From Paenibacillus oenotherae (GTDB lineage: Bacteria > Bacillota > Bacilli > Paenibacillales > Paenibacillaceae), in NCBI RefSeq assembly GCF_019443105.1, contig NZ_JAHZIJ010000024.1:1-64000 (forward strand): a stretch of 64,000 nucleotides of DNA, given 5' to 3'. A program made the translations under genes and the position numbers. This document shows positions 1-9,308 of the stretch, in pieces. A model generated the notes under the pieces. It did no database searches. It worked only from the letters and a program-made list of their open reading frames with translations, and was not told where the DNA came from. Position 1 is the first letter of the stretch. Each line of letters starts with the position of its first letter.

Positions 1-108
1 GATGGCGGAGGGGACCCACGCGTTCCCATCTCGAACACGACCGTTAAGCCCTCCAGCGCCGATGGTACTTGGACCGCAGGGTCCTGGGAGAGTAGGACGT
101 CGCCAAGC
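1..108 (+). rRNA. rrf: 5S ribosomal RNA, 5' end cut by window edge
   Basis: The window opens inside a 5S rRNA. The stretch with CGTTCCCATCTCGAACACGA, then GTTAAGC, CAGCGCCGATGGTA and the closing GAGAGTAGGACGTCGCCAAG are the conserved blocks of Firmicute 5S rRNA. About 8 bases of the 5' end lie outside the window, so only the 3' end is defined. It is the last gene of an rRNA operon, as at the equivalent B. subtilis locus upstream of csfB. No tRNA follows it. Confidence 0.95.
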
Positions 109-116
109 ACGAAGAT

Positions 117-143
117 CCGACCGTGGTACACGGTCGGTTTTTT
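117..143 (+). terminator. rRNA operon intrinsic terminator
   Basis: A perfect 9-bp stem (CCGACCGTG / CACGGTCGG) with a 3-nt loop is followed by six T. It lies directly behind the 5S rRNA and ends that operon. Confidence 0.93.
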
Positions 144-173
144 GTTGTTTCCATAGTTGCTGTCATTAAGCAA

Positions 174-511
174 AAGGGGCTGTCCCCTAAGTAGATTATT
201 TATCGTTCATGGGAGGTTCCTCCAGCGCAGCTTTTACCTTCTCCAAGTGTGGTTTGAAGGTAGCGTGACAGAGTAAGATTCCTGCGAATGTACATGAATT
301 TCGGTTATGCGACTCCTAAATAGTTAAATTCCTGCGATCATGCATGAATGTGAGAGGAAATCGGCCGATAAGAGGAAACGAAGGTGAAATACCTGCACGC
401 TGGCAGGCATTTCACCTTCATGGGGTCAGAAATGAGAAAAAGGCTGCTGTTTCGCATGTTTCGCCTAGTGGGAACCGAAATTTCCATAGAGGACTTTCGG
501 GACAGCCCCTT
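174..511. mobile_element. MITE-like element with 13-bp terminal inverted repeats
   Basis: A perfect 13-bp inverted repeat, AAGGGGCTGTCCC at 174-186 and its complement at 499-511, bounds a 338-bp segment with no credible gene. Inside is a minus-oriented copy of the CCTGC-hairpin module also seen near 22 kb, 30 kb and 44 kb. It includes a long stem-loop at 380-419: 17-bp arms with one mismatch and a 6-nt loop. No target duplication is evident. The 77-codon reading frame at 344-577 only reflects the repeat sequence. The boundaries are observed; the mobile-element interpretation is inferred. Confidence 0.55.
270..465 (-). repeat. CCTGC-hairpin module, copy 1
   Basis: Read on the minus strand it starts with CGAAACATGCGAAAC (about 463-449). 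Next comes the large hairpin 380-419 with core CCTGC-n6-GCAGG, then two blocks ending in CATGATCGCAGG and ATTCGCAGG (near 331 and 281). The same order is found at 43871-44056 (minus) and, more diverged, at 21959-22149 and 30457-30650 (plus). This copy starts about 75 bp after the stop of the minus-strand membrane gene and has that gene's orientation. Confidence 0.75.
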
Positions 512-535
512 GTTTGTTATCGCTTATTAGCGGTA

Positions 536-1066
536 TCAGCGGTGATAGTAACTGACGTCAGTGGCTTGAATACGTAACACGCCATCACGTTTAGCTTTGC
601 GGAATTGGCGAAGCATAATGATTCTCGGAGCAAGAAACCATAGATGCCAGCTGATCAGACTTATCATCTGTGCTTCGGTCGCCCAAGGATATACGACGCC
701 TATAGCACATAAGCCAAGCCAGAGCAGATGACGGTGCAGCCTGCGGAACAAGGCAAGTTCAATATGGGCAATCGGAATGTATCCGATCCAAGGAGGGAAG
801 ATCCTCCAACCCCATCGTTTGTAATCGGGTTCATCTACACGAATAAGTGTAAGCCGAATGATGATGAAATGAATGATCTGGGTTGCAATGATGCCTGCCC
901 CTAGAGCTATTGCCCCGTCTAAACGATACATAATGAGCTGAAATATAGAAAGCACAAGAACGATAATGAGATGACTCCATAGCAGTTCTTTGCGTACGAT
1001 AATTTTGCGTACGAGCTGATATTGGTATATCGTTGCTTTGACTTGGTCAGCAAGCGTACCCCTCAT
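536..1066 (-). CDS. Conserved hypothetical membrane protein
   Basis: A 176-residue protein of unknown family. Residues about 28-48, 52-75, 112-130 and 133-150 are hydrophobic, which suggests four transmembrane segments separated by short basic loops; both ends look cytoplasmic. The ATG is preceded on the minus strand by a good ribosome-binding site (GAAGGAGCG) at suitable spacing, so it is probably a real gene. It is transcribed away from gin, leaving about 220 bp for the divergent control region. I recognise no catalytic motif and assign no function. Confidence 0.7.
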   Translation of the reverse strand: MRGTLADQVKATIYQYQLVRKIIVRKELLWSHLIIVLVLSIFQLIMYRLDGAIALGAGIIATQIIHFIIIRLTLIRVDEPDYKRWGWRIFPPWIGYIPIAHIELALFRRLHRHLLWLGLCAIGVVYPWATEAQMISLISWHLWFLAPRIIMLRQFRKAKRDGVLRIQATDVSYYHR

Positions 1067-1219
1067 GAAATCAACGCTCCTTCAAATAGCTACGACATAT
1101 ATCGGTATACAGGTGCGTTTTATGAAGACTTCCCTTCCAAAACTAGTGCAAGCCTCCGTTCACCAATTAGTGGTCGCCAACATAAGATGTATTACTATTT
1201 GAAATGGGCTATGAAACAA

Positions 1220-1249
1220 GTATATCCTGCTAGAATTTACGGCATAATA
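1220..1249 (+). promoter_or_regulatory. SigF/SigG-type promoter of gin
   Basis: GTATA at 1220-1224 and CATAATA at 1243-1249 are 18 bp apart, matching the SigG consensus. Read as SigF, GTATA with 15-bp spacing to CGGCATAATA matches 9 of 10 positions. B. subtilis csfB (gin) is forespore-transcribed, so the site fits the gene 41 bp downstream. Confidence 0.75.
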
Positions 1250-1289
1250 GTAGTAATGACGATTATGAAGAATCGCGAGGTGTTATAGT

Positions 1290-1478
1290 ATGGAAGAGCA
1301 ACGAATGGATCAATTATGTATTATCTGCGGACATGAGAAGCAGGAAGGCCTGCGCATTATTGATGAGTTTATATGCGAAGCCTGTGAGCTGGAGATGGTT
1401 AAGACGGAAGTGCAGGACGCTAAATATCCATTTTTCATTCATCAGTTGAAAAGGCTGTGGATCCAGAAGAATGCGTAA
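1290..1478 (+). CDS. gin: Anti-sigma-G factor Gin (CsfB)
   Basis: A 62-residue protein with two Cys pairs (CIIC at residues 10-13 and CEAC at 29-32) forming the zinc-binding knuckle of Gin/CsfB. In B. subtilis, Gin holds SigG inactive in the early forespore and also antagonises SigE. After the second pair the protein is helical and charged, as in the family. The start has an AGGTG-type site nearby, and a SigF/G-type promoter lies at 1220-1249. The position just upstream of a YaaO-like decarboxylase and tmk matches csfB in B. subtilis; xpaC and yaaN, which lie between them there, are missing. Confidence 0.9.
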   Translation: MEEQRMDQLCIICGHEKQEGLRIIDEFICEACELEMVKTEVQDAKYPFFIHQLKRLWIQKNA

Positions 1479-1515
1479 TGACAGTTGGTTAGCTCGCATT
1501 ATTCATACAGTCTTT

Positions 1516-1567
1516 AATCCTCACTAGTTTCGCAGCATATGCGGAAAGGATGAGGATTATTTTTTTA
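1516..1567 (+). terminator. Terminator after gin
   Basis: AATCCTCA (516-523) pairs with TGAGGATT (551-558), with an inner CGCA/TGCG stem, followed by ATTTTTTT. It separates gin from the decarboxylase. Confidence 0.85.
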
Positions 1568-1652
1568 TAAGGGGCGTTGGCGTTTAAGATTATTAGAATA
1601 TCAGTTATGATGAAGGAACAAGCATTGGGTATAGGAAAGGATCCAACTTCTC

Positions 1653-3272
1653 ATGACGAATAATGGCTTGCGATGGCATGCTCCACTGTATGAAGGATTA
1701 GCTGCATTGAGACGCACACAACCAAGCAGCTTTCATGTACCTGGACATAAGTATGGTCGGCTGCTGGATCTTCTAGGCTCTGTAGAGACAACGACTGCAG
1801 AAGTATTCCGGAGCTTGATGGAAATTGATGTGACAGAGCTTTCGGTGACAGATGATTTGCATGATCCTTCTGGCATCATTGCTGAGGCACAGCAGCTGGC
1901 GGCTTTATGCTACGGCGCGGAAGAAACCTTCTTCCTTGTCGGTGGCAGTACAGCAGGCAATCTGGCCATGCTGCTTGGCTGCTGCCAGCCAGGTGAGCTG
2001 GTGATTGTTCAGCGCAATGCTCATAAATCCATCCTTAACGGACTAGCGCTCGCAGGAGCGCAAGCTGTATTCATTATGCCTCAGCGGGAGGTGCAAACAG
2101 GTCTCGATTGTGTGCCTGCACTATCCGATGTTGAGGAGGCTGTCAGGCGCCACCCGGAGGCCCGAGCAGTCTTGCTGACAAATCCGAGCTACTACGGTGC
2201 ACATGTGGATCTGACGCCTTATGCTGCGCTTGTACATGATCATGGCAAGCTGCTGCTTGTTGATGAGGCGCATGGAGCGCATTACGGACATCATCCGTCC
2301 TTCCCGCGATCAGCGCTTCAAGCTGGTGCTGATGCCGTTGTTCAGTCTACGCATAAGACGCTGCCAGCTCTTACTATGGGGGCGATGCTGCATCTGCAAG
2401 GGGAGAGAATCGACCGTGAAGCTATAAGGCACGCTTTGACGATGATACAGAGCTCCAGCCCTTCCTATCCTATAATGGCCTCTCTGGATATTGCCCGGGC
2501 AATGTTGGATGTGCTAGGTTCATCTATGTTTGATAAAGGCATTCTTGGGGCGCAGGCTTTTAAACAATGGCTGCAGAGCATGAACCATGATGTGAAGCAT
2601 AGTGTAAAGCCTGGTGTGGCGCTGCATGACGGTGGCAGGGGCCCTCTGTTGGAGGTCGTTGACGGCAAGAAACATCGTATAATTGATGGAATGGATCCAT
2701 TGCGAATTGTTCTTGGAGATCGTACTGGTCTTCTGTCTGGTTATGAATTGCAGCGGCAGCTGGAGAAGAGAGGCTGTTGGGTAGAGATGGCGGATCCGCT
2801 CTACGTTGTTTTATTATTTGGTGCTGCTGTGTCCGAGAAGGATATCATCCGGCTTCAAGATGCATTAAGTGAAATTGCTCAGGAATACAGTAGTATCCAT
2901 ACTGTCAGGAATGCGGATGAAGGTGAACCGAAGGCTTATATTAATGAAGCTTCAGATTTTGAGTATAAGAGGAATGAAGCGGATTGGATTACACTCGGAG
3001 AAGAGTCCGAGCGAATATCGAAGCCAATCGTTTTTAGCAGGCGGGGGATAGATTTAAGTACAACGGAACGAATACCTGTTGCCGAGGCAGTTGGCAGAAT
3101 TGCTGCGGAAGCTGTTATTCCTTATCCTCCGGGCATACCGATTCTATATAAGGGTGAAACGATTACGGCCAGAACAGTGTCCTATATTCAGAAGCTTGCT
3201 CTGCACGGTGCAAGATGCCAAGGAGCCACCGATCCAACTATGCAGTCATTAGCAGTTATCGCGGATAGCTAG
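1653..3272 (+). CDS. PLP-dependent Orn/Lys/Arg decarboxylase family (YaaO-like)
   Basis: A 539-residue fold-type I PLP enzyme. It opens with the family motif FHVPGHK (about residues 27-33). It has VDEAHGAH (203-210), whose Asp contacts the cofactor pyridine nitrogen, and STHK with the Schiff-base Lys at K235. The C-terminal domain (about 400-539) contains the PPGIPIL motif usual for this family. Members decarboxylate ornithine, lysine or arginine in polyamine synthesis; the substrate cannot be read here. It occupies the place of B. subtilis yaaO, between gin and tmk. The ATG at 1653 follows an AGGAAAGGA site. The enzyme is the short YaaO type, without the N-terminal wing domain of inducible decarboxylases. 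Confidence 0.88.
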   Translation: MTNNGLRWHAPLYEGLAALRRTQPSSFHVPGHKYGRLLDLLGSVETTTAEVFRSLMEIDVTELSVTDDLHDPSGIIAEAQQLAALCYGAEETFFLVGGSTAGNLAMLLGCCQPGELVIVQRNAHKSILNGLALAGAQAVFIMPQREVQTGLDCVPALSDVEEAVRRHPEARAVLLTNPSYYGAHVDLTPYAALVHDHGKLLLVDEAHGAHYGHHPSFPRSALQAGADAVVQSTHKTLPALTMGAMLHLQGERIDREAIRHALTMIQSSSPSYPIMASLDIARAMLDVLGSSMFDKGILGAQAFKQWLQSMNHDVKHSVKPGVALHDGGRGPLLEVVDGKKHRIIDGMDPLRIVLGDRTGLLSGYELQRQLEKRGCWVEMADPLYVVLLFGAAVSEKDIIRLQDALSEIAQEYSSIHTVRNADEGEPKAYINEASDFEYKRNEADWITLGEESERISKPIVFSRRGIDLSTTERIPVAEAVGRIAAEAVIPYPPGIPILYKGETITARTVSYIQKLALHGARCQGATDPTMQSLAVIADS

Positions 3273-3335
3273 ACATTTACGCCTATGGTTGGCTTTGTTA
3301 TGATAGAGGTATTAAGAGATAGAGGAGTTCTTCGT

Positions 3336-4354
<1,019 letters not shown>

Positions 4355-4370
4355 TTGGGCGTGAGTAGCG

Positions 4371-4814
4371 ATGAAGATTAATCCAGGCTGGCGTCCTCTC
4401 GGTCAAGATCGTGCACGGGCCGATATCGGCGCAAAGCCGGTACAGGCGAGAAACTTCGCTGATGTGATGAGCCACCAAGATGAGCAGCGAACGATGGAGC
4501 AGCTTCAGCAGAAGCTTCAGGATATTCATAATCAGGGTGAACGGCTTACCCGTTCTATGACAGTACGTGAGCTCAAGCTTTACCGGCAGATGGTGAAGCA
4601 GTTTCTGGAGGATACGCTGGGGCGTGGTGTTGGGCTGAAGGAAACGAGAGGATTTGACCGTCGAGGCCGTACGAAACGGTATAAGCTGCTTGATGAGCTG
4701 GATTCCACTCTCATTGCGATGGGTGAGGAACTGCTTGAGAGTGAGGAAGGCAGAATGGAGCTGCTTGGGAAGATCGGAGATATTCGCGGCATGCTGATCA
4801 ATTTGTTTTTCTAG
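4371..4814 (+). CDS. yaaR: YaaR family protein (DUF327)
   Basis: A 147-residue, mostly helical and highly charged protein of the YaaR/DUF327 family, whose role is unknown. The conserved features are TRSMTVRELKLYRQMVK (about 63-79), the following FLEDTLGRG, and the C-terminal DIRGMLINLFF. It sits between darA and holB, 16 bp after darA, as in B. subtilis, and is presumably co-transcribed with the replication genes. No signal peptide or membrane segment is visible. The ribosome-binding site is weak. Confidence 0.88.
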   Translation: MKINPGWRPLGQDRARADIGAKPVQARNFADVMSHQDEQRTMEQLQQKLQDIHNQGERLTRSMTVRELKLYRQMVKQFLEDTLGRGVGLKETRGFDRRGRTKRYKLLDELDSTLIAMGEELLESEEGRMELLGKIGDIRGMLINLFF

Positions 4815-4846
4815 CGAGCAGTGGTATTCGGAGGGGAAAGAGCTGT

Positions 4847-5824
4847 ATGAGCATTGCAGAATTAACCAAGCAGCCCAAAGCACAGCAAATTTTACGCTAT
4901 GCGCTGAAGAGTGGCAAAGTATCGCATGCCTATTTATTCAGCGGTCCGCAGGGCAGCGGCAGAATGGCGATGGCAAGTGCATTCGCCCAAGCGTTGTTCT
5001 GCACCAGCGGCGGAGATGACGCTTGCGGTCAATGTTTGGAATGCCGCAAGTTCGAGCATGGCAATCAATTGGATCTCCATATCTTGGAACCAGACGGAAG
5101 TTCGATTAAGATCGATCAGATCCGTGAGCTTCAGAAGGAGCTGGCCTATCGAAATACAGGCTCGCAGCGCAAGGTGTATATTATGCAGCGGGCAGAGACG
5201 ATGACGCTGCAGGCTGCCAACAGTCTGCTGAAATTTCTGGAGGAGCCGCAATCATCGGTTGTGGCTATTTTGCTTACAGAGAATGGACAAGCGATGCTGC
5301 CTACCATTCGCTCGAGGACGCAATTAGTACCTTTTATACCATTAGCTCCGGAAGCGATGCTGCAGACATTGGTCATGGAAGGCTTTCCGCAATTGCTTGT
5401 CCGAGCAGCGGTTCATCTCGCATCAGGCTTGGAGGCATGCCGGGAGATCATCCAGCAGAATGGGTTTGCAGAAATGAGAAACGTAGTGATACAATTAGGG
5501 AAGGATAGTGGAACCCGATTCACCGCGGCTATGCTGTCCGCCCATCAACAAGTTTTCAAGACGAATCTTGGCGAACAGCCTCAGCTGCTGTTGGCATTAC
5601 TCGTTTTATGGTATAAAGACATGATTCATTTTCAAGCTGGAAGACAAGAAGCAGTCGTTTTTATAGATCAGATTGATTGGATCAGCAAGCATGCATTCGC
5701 ACGCTCAGTAGAAGGCTGGGTCAACTGTATTGCGTATACGCTTGAAGCAGGCAAGCGGATGAGAGCGCACGTGTCGCCACAACTAGCGCTTGAACAACTG
5801 CTAATCCGTATACAGGAGGGGTGA
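4847..5824 (+). CDS. holB: DNA polymerase III delta' subunit
   Basis: Clamp-loader subunit, 325 aa. The N-terminal AAA+ domain has FSGPQGSGR at residues 31-39, where the P-loop Lys is replaced by Arg. That fits delta', which is not an active ATPase. Four Cys (52, 60, 63, 66) form the zinc module, and SRT (in IRSRTQ) gives the arginine-finger motif. The C-terminal half (about 210-325) is the collar domain. GGAGGGG precedes the ATG. ricT follows within 5 bp, so the two are translationally coupled. Confidence 0.94.
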   Translation: MSIAELTKQPKAQQILRYALKSGKVSHAYLFSGPQGSGRMAMASAFAQALFCTSGGDDACGQCLECRKFEHGNQLDLHILEPDGSSIKIDQIRELQKELAYRNTGSQRKVYIMQRAETMTLQAANSLLKFLEEPQSSVVAILLTENGQAMLPTIRSRTQLVPFIPLAPEAMLQTLVMEGFPQLLVRAAVHLASGLEACREIIQQNGFAEMRNVVIQLGKDSGTRFTAAMLSAHQQVFKTNLGEQPQLLLALLVLWYKDMIHFQAGRQEAVVFIDQIDWISKHAFARSVEGWVNCIAYTLEAGKRMRAHVSPQLALEQLLIRIQEG

Positions 5825-5828
5825 TTGA

Positions 5829-6629
5829 TTGTATAACGTCGTTGGTGTCCGCTTCAAGAAAGCGGGCAAAATCTATTACTTTGATCCGGTTGAATTCCCG
5901 ATCGACAAGGAACAGCATGTCATTGTCGAGACTGCAAGAGGGATCGAATACGGTAAAGTGGTGGTAGGACAGAAAGAAGTCGGTGAATCGGATGTTGTCC
6001 TTCCGCTTAAGCGGGTTATCCGTATTGCTGGTGACAACGACGCCAAGATCGTTGAGGAGAATAAGGCAGCAGCCCGGAATGCCTTTGCCACTTGCCTGGA
6101 GAAGATTAAGGATCATCAGCTGAAGATGAAGCTGGTTGACGTTGAATTCACGTTCGATCGCAATAAAATTATTTTTTATTTTACAGCCGAAGGACGCGTC
6201 GACTTCCGTGAGCTTGTCAAAGACTTAGCCAGCGTATTCCGTACCCGGATTGAACTGCGCCAAATCGGTGTACGTGATGAAGCGAAGATGCTCGGCGGTA
6301 TCGGCCCTTGCGGCCGTGTACTATGCTGCTCCTCTTGGCTTGGCGACTTCGAGCCCGTTTCCATCAAGATGGCGAAGGATCAGAATCTGTCGCTTAATCC
6401 GACCAAGATATCTGGACTGTGCGGCAGACTTATGTGTTGTCTCAAGTACGAGCATGACAATTATGAAAGTGTTCGTGAAGAGATGCCTGCTGTCGGCAAG
6501 GTAGTTATTACCTCTTATGGCGAAGGCAAAGTAACAGGAATTAATGCGGGTTCGAAATCCGTGTATGTCCAGCTATTCGAAGGCGGCAAGCCTAAGGAAC
6601 TGTCGCTTGACGATGTTGTAATTAAATAA
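5829..6629 (+). CDS. ricT: RicT (YaaT), PSP1-domain Fe-S protein
   Basis: A 266-residue PSP1-domain protein. In B. subtilis RicT joins RicA and RicF in a Fe-S complex that promotes RNase Y-dependent mRNA maturation and thereby sporulation, competence and biofilm formation. Cys-rich motifs GPCGRVLCC and GLCGRLMCC in the middle of the protein supply cluster ligands. The start is a TTG at 5829, placed by the AGGAGGGG at the end of holB; the next residues YNVVGVRFKKAGK match the family start. Length is normal. Confidence 0.94.
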   Translation: MYNVVGVRFKKAGKIYYFDPVEFPIDKEQHVIVETARGIEYGKVVVGQKEVGESDVVLPLKRVIRIAGDNDAKIVEENKAAARNAFATCLEKIKDHQLKMKLVDVEFTFDRNKIIFYFTAEGRVDFRELVKDLASVFRTRIELRQIGVRDEAKMLGGIGPCGRVLCCSSWLGDFEPVSIKMAKDQNLSLNPTKISGLCGRLMCCLKYEHDNYESVREEMPAVGKVVITSYGEGKVTGINAGSKSVYVQLFEGGKPKELSLDDVVIK

Positions 6630-6673
6630 TGCAATAGCAAGTCCAGAGCCGATCAGTCTTTTGAGGTGGGAAT

Positions 6674-7072
6674 GTGAGAAAAAAGGATATTTTTACTCAA
6701 ATGGATGTGCTGGAGTCGAATATGGGGAGTCTGCATGGTGAGCTTGGGTCGCTGAAGGGGAAGGTAAAAGCACTTCTTGAAGAGAATCAGCGATTAAGTA
6801 TAGAAAACCAGCAGCTCCGCAAAATATTAAAGCGCGAGAATGCGATCCATCAGCCCATAGCTGAACCGGTAGCCGTGAATGCTAAGGCGGCCAATACGCT
6901 GCCGGCAGAAATATCAGATGAAGAACCAGTAGACTTCGCTGCTGTTGGCGAGGGCCACGATAATCTCGCCCGGTTGTATCATGAGGGATTTCATATTTGC
7001 AATTTGTATTATGGTCATTTGCGAACGGAAGGCGACTGTCTATTCTGTCTTTCCTTCCTTAATAAAGAGTAA
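6674..7072 (+). CDS. yabA: Replication initiation control protein YabA
   Basis: A 132-residue negative regulator of replication initiation that bridges DnaA and the DnaN clamp. A leucine-zipper coiled coil covers about residues 8-56 ([19 protein letters not shown] and onward). A Pro/Ala/Glu-rich linker follows, then the C-terminal zinc-binding part [11 protein letters not shown]...DCLFC. Translation starts at GTG 6674 behind GAGGTGGG. The neighbours holB and ricT are as in B. subtilis. A strong terminator follows. Confidence 0.93.
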   Translation: MRKKDIFTQMDVLESNMGSLHGELGSLKGKVKALLEENQRLSIENQQLRKILKRENAIHQPIAEPVAVNAKAANTLPAEISDEEPVDFAAVGEGHDNLARLYHEGFHICNLYYGHLRTEGDCLFCLSFLNKE

Positions 7073-7077
7073 GGTGA

Positions 7078-7106
7078 ACAAGACTCCTTCATTGGAGTCT
7101 TGTTTG
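7078..7106 (+). terminator. Terminator of the tmk-yabA gene cluster
   Basis: A perfect 10-bp stem, ACAAGACTCC / GGAGTCTTGT with a 6-nt loop and a short T-run, lies just after yabA. Confidence 0.88.
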
Positions 7107-7234
7107 CTTGTGTGGGGAATTAACAAGCTCAGGCATAGGGCTGTGCTTGTATGGGGCCTGTAGTTTCGTTTATTCTGGGAATAACAACCCCTTCATAACG
7201 GCAGTTAAACAAGGAAAGCGAGGATCACGTTATT

Positions 7235-7999
7235 ATGTCGATGGAAGTTATGCTGGAGCCGAATGAACGACTGGATGATCTATTGACGCATCAATTGCAC
7301 ATTATTCAGAGCCGGGAGGTATTCAGCTTCTCTATGGATGCTGTTCTGCTGGCACGATTCGCAGGTGTACCGCCGAAGGGAAGAATTCTTGACTTGTGTA
7401 CAGGGAACGGTGTTGTGCCCCTGCTCTTGACGACGAGAACAAAGGCGATGATTGATGGGGTGGAAATTCAGCCGCGGCTTGCAGATATGGCAAGACGAAG
7501 CGTGGAGTGGAACAAGCTTGGCGATCGGATACGCATTTGTGAAGGCGATCTGCGGTTGTTTCATGAGCAGACCGGCCATGGGGCTTATGATGCAATAACG
7601 ATCAATCCCCCTTATATGCCTGCCGGAAGCGGTGACCAGAACGAGAATGAGCATTTTGCAATGGCCAGGCATGAGATCAATGGTTCTCTGGATGAGATGG
7701 TTGCTGCCTGCTCTCGGCTGGTGCGTCCCGGTGGCCGTGTCTCCATGGTGCATCGGCCTTCGCGGATGATTGAAATTATAGAGGCTATGCGAAAATGGAA
7801 GCTTGAGCCGAAACGAATACGATTCGTCCATCCTTATCTGGGGGCGGAAGCGAATATGATTCTGATCGAGGCGGCCAAGGACGGCAAGCCAGAGGTAAGG
7901 CTTATGCCACCGCTTATCGTGTATACCCACGAGAGGCATTATACAGAGGAAATGATGAAAATCTACTACGGAGACAATGAGCCGGGAACGAGGGAATGA
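7235..7999 (+). CDS. yabB: tRNA1(Val) adenine-N6-methyltransferase-like protein (YabB)
   Basis: A 254-residue class I SAM-dependent methyltransferase. Motif I is ILDLCTGNGVVPLLL (about 49-63), an acidic GVEIQ ends strand 2, and NPPY (catalytic motif IV of N6-adenine methylases) appears in AITINPPYMP. The TrmN6/YfiC family methylates A37 of tRNA1(Val) in E. coli; B. subtilis YabB is the local orthologue. It overlaps rsmI by 4 bp (ATGA). The GIY-YIG gene yazA, which lies between them in B. subtilis, is absent. Confidence 0.88.
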   Translation: MSMEVMLEPNERLDDLLTHQLHIIQSREVFSFSMDAVLLARFAGVPPKGRILDLCTGNGVVPLLLTTRTKAMIDGVEIQPRLADMARRSVEWNKLGDRIRICEGDLRLFHEQTGHGAYDAITINPPYMPAGSGDQNENEHFAMARHEINGSLDEMVAACSRLVRPGGRVSMVHRPSRMIEIIEAMRKWKLEPKRIRFVHPYLGAEANMILIEAAKDGKPEVRLMPPLIVYTHERHYTEEMMKIYYGDNEPGTRE

Positions 8000-8907
8000 T
8001 GATGAATGTGCAGCGCAGCTTTATGACAGCTAGTGGCGGCGAGAAGGTGACAAGAGAGAGCGGGACATTGTATCTGGTTGGTACGCCAATCGGCAACCTG
8101 GAGGATATGACGTTCCGTGCAATCCGCACGCTGAAGGAGGTAGGTCTCATTGCCGCGGAGGATACCAGGCAGACTAGAAAGCTGCTTACGCATTTCGAAA
8201 TATCGACCAGGCTGGTCAGCTATCATGAGCATAATAAAGAGGCGAGCGGCGTTGAATTAATTCGTCTTCTTGAAGAAGGGCAATCCATTGCGCTCGTGAG
8301 CGATGCCGGTCTGCCTGCAATCTCTGATCCTGGTGTTGATCTGGTCAAGGCAGCAGTAGAACGGGAAATTGCAGTTGTACCGATTCCTGGAGCGAATGCG
8401 GCATTATCTGCTCTTATTATATCCGGATTGCCGACGGAGCGGTTCACCTTCCTGGGGTTTCCGCCACGCGAGCGGAAAGGGTTGAATGAATGGCTGCTGC
8501 GCAATCGGAAGCAGCAAGGAACGATTATTTGCTATGAATCGCCGCATCGGGTGGTGAAGACTTTGACTGCCATGCTGGAGCAATGGGGCGATCGGCCAGT
8601 TGCGATGGTAAGAGAATTGACGAAGCGGCATGAGGAGGCAGCAAGGGGGACGATATCGGAATGCCTGGAATGGCTCAGCGAACATTCTCCACTCGGCGAA
8701 TATTGTCTGGTTATAGGTGAAGGATCTGACCGAGATGCGGCTGGGCTTGATGAGGACGAACGTCCGTGGTGGTCGGAGCTGGATATTGCGGAACATGTCA
8801 GCCGCTATGAAGAGGAGACGGGCGACCGTAAGGAAGCAATCAAACGTGCGGCCGTGGATCGGGGCTTGCCTAAGCGGGATGTCTATAATGAAATTATGAG
8901 GAAATAA
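7996..8907 (+). CDS. rsmI: 16S rRNA 2'-O-ribose C1402 methyltransferase
   Basis: A 303-residue tetrapyrrole-methylase-fold enzyme that 2'-O-methylates C1402 of 16S rRNA. Diagnostic blocks are GTLYLVGTPIGNLEDMT (about 21-37), AAEDTRQT, SDAGLPAISDPG, and the central GFPPR plus YESPHR. Three consecutive ATG codons at 7996-8004 allow slightly different starts; the first overlaps the yabB stop. A convergent hairpin toward abrB follows. Confidence 0.95.
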   Translation: MMMNVQRSFMTASGGEKVTRESGTLYLVGTPIGNLEDMTFRAIRTLKEVGLIAAEDTRQTRKLLTHFEISTRLVSYHEHNKEASGVELIRLLEEGQSIALVSDAGLPAISDPGVDLVKAAVEREIAVVPIPGANAALSALIISGLPTERFTFLGFPPRERKGLNEWLLRNRKQQGTIICYESPHRVVKTLTAMLEQWGDRPVAMVRELTKRHEEAARGTISECLEWLSEHSPLGEYCLVIGEGSDRDAAGLDEDERPWWSELDIAEHVSRYEEETGDRKEAIKRAAVDRGLPKRDVYNEIMRK

Positions 8908-8947
8908 AAAAAGGGCCTTCCTGATTGGGTTCAAGAATCAGGAAGGC
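8904..8947 (-). terminator. abrB terminator (probably bidirectional)
   Basis: A 12-bp perfect stem, GCCTTCCTGATT (915-926) / AATCAGGAAGGC (936-947). On the minus strand it is followed by a run of T (the A-run at 906-912), so it best fits as the abrB terminator. It also lies directly behind rsmI. Confidence 0.85.
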
Positions 8948-9022
8948 AGTAAGGAGTATTAAAAAGGTTAGAATTAACAAGTGCGGTAAATGTATTATAA
9001 CCTATAATTCTGGATTTGTCTC

Positions 9023-9277
9023 TTATTTTGTGACAGGTGTAGGCATTTCTGATAAACAAACGTTACAAACGATCTTTCCTTTGAAGTAAGAAACGTTCTC
9101 AGCATTGCCACAGAAGATGCATGCAGGCTCATATTTCTTCAACATGATGCGCTCGCCATCTACATAAATCTCAAGTGCATCTTTCTCTCCGATACCCAGC
9201 GTACGGCGCAATTCGATCGGAATAACTACACGGCCCAGCTCATCAACTTTACGGACAATACCAGTGGACTTCATCAT
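9023..9277 (-). CDS. abrB: Transition-state regulator AbrB, zinc-knuckle form
   Basis: An 84-residue regulator. Residues 1-52 match the B. subtilis AbrB DNA-binding swapped-hairpin barrel almost exactly (KSTGIVRKVDELGRVVIPIE and onward). The C-terminal part differs: instead of the B. subtilis dimerisation helices it has CIFC (54-57) and CNVC (73-76), a likely zinc ribbon. AbrB represses post-exponential genes in growth. Its minus-strand promoter and two Spo0A boxes are at 9309-9378. The gene faces away from its plus-strand neighbours, as in B. subtilis. Confidence 0.93.
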   Translation of the reverse strand: MMKSTGIVRKVDELGRVVIPIELRRTLGIGEKDALEIYVDGERIMLKKYEPACIFCGNAENVSYFKGKIVCNVCLSEMPTPVTK

Positions 9278-9308
9278 GATCTATCATGTCCCCTCTCAGA
9301 TTCCTTAA

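Noticed and set aside
344-577. 77-codon plus-strand reading frame beginning MNVRGNRPIRGNEG
   Set aside because: It lies inside a repeat element, and a near-identical frame occurs in copy 4. It has no ribosome-binding site and spans the strong hairpin. It is better explained as a repeat by-product.
1022-1288. 88-codon plus-strand frame before gin
   Set aside because: It overlaps the start of the divergent membrane gene and covers the SigF/G promoter of gin. No ribosome-binding site.
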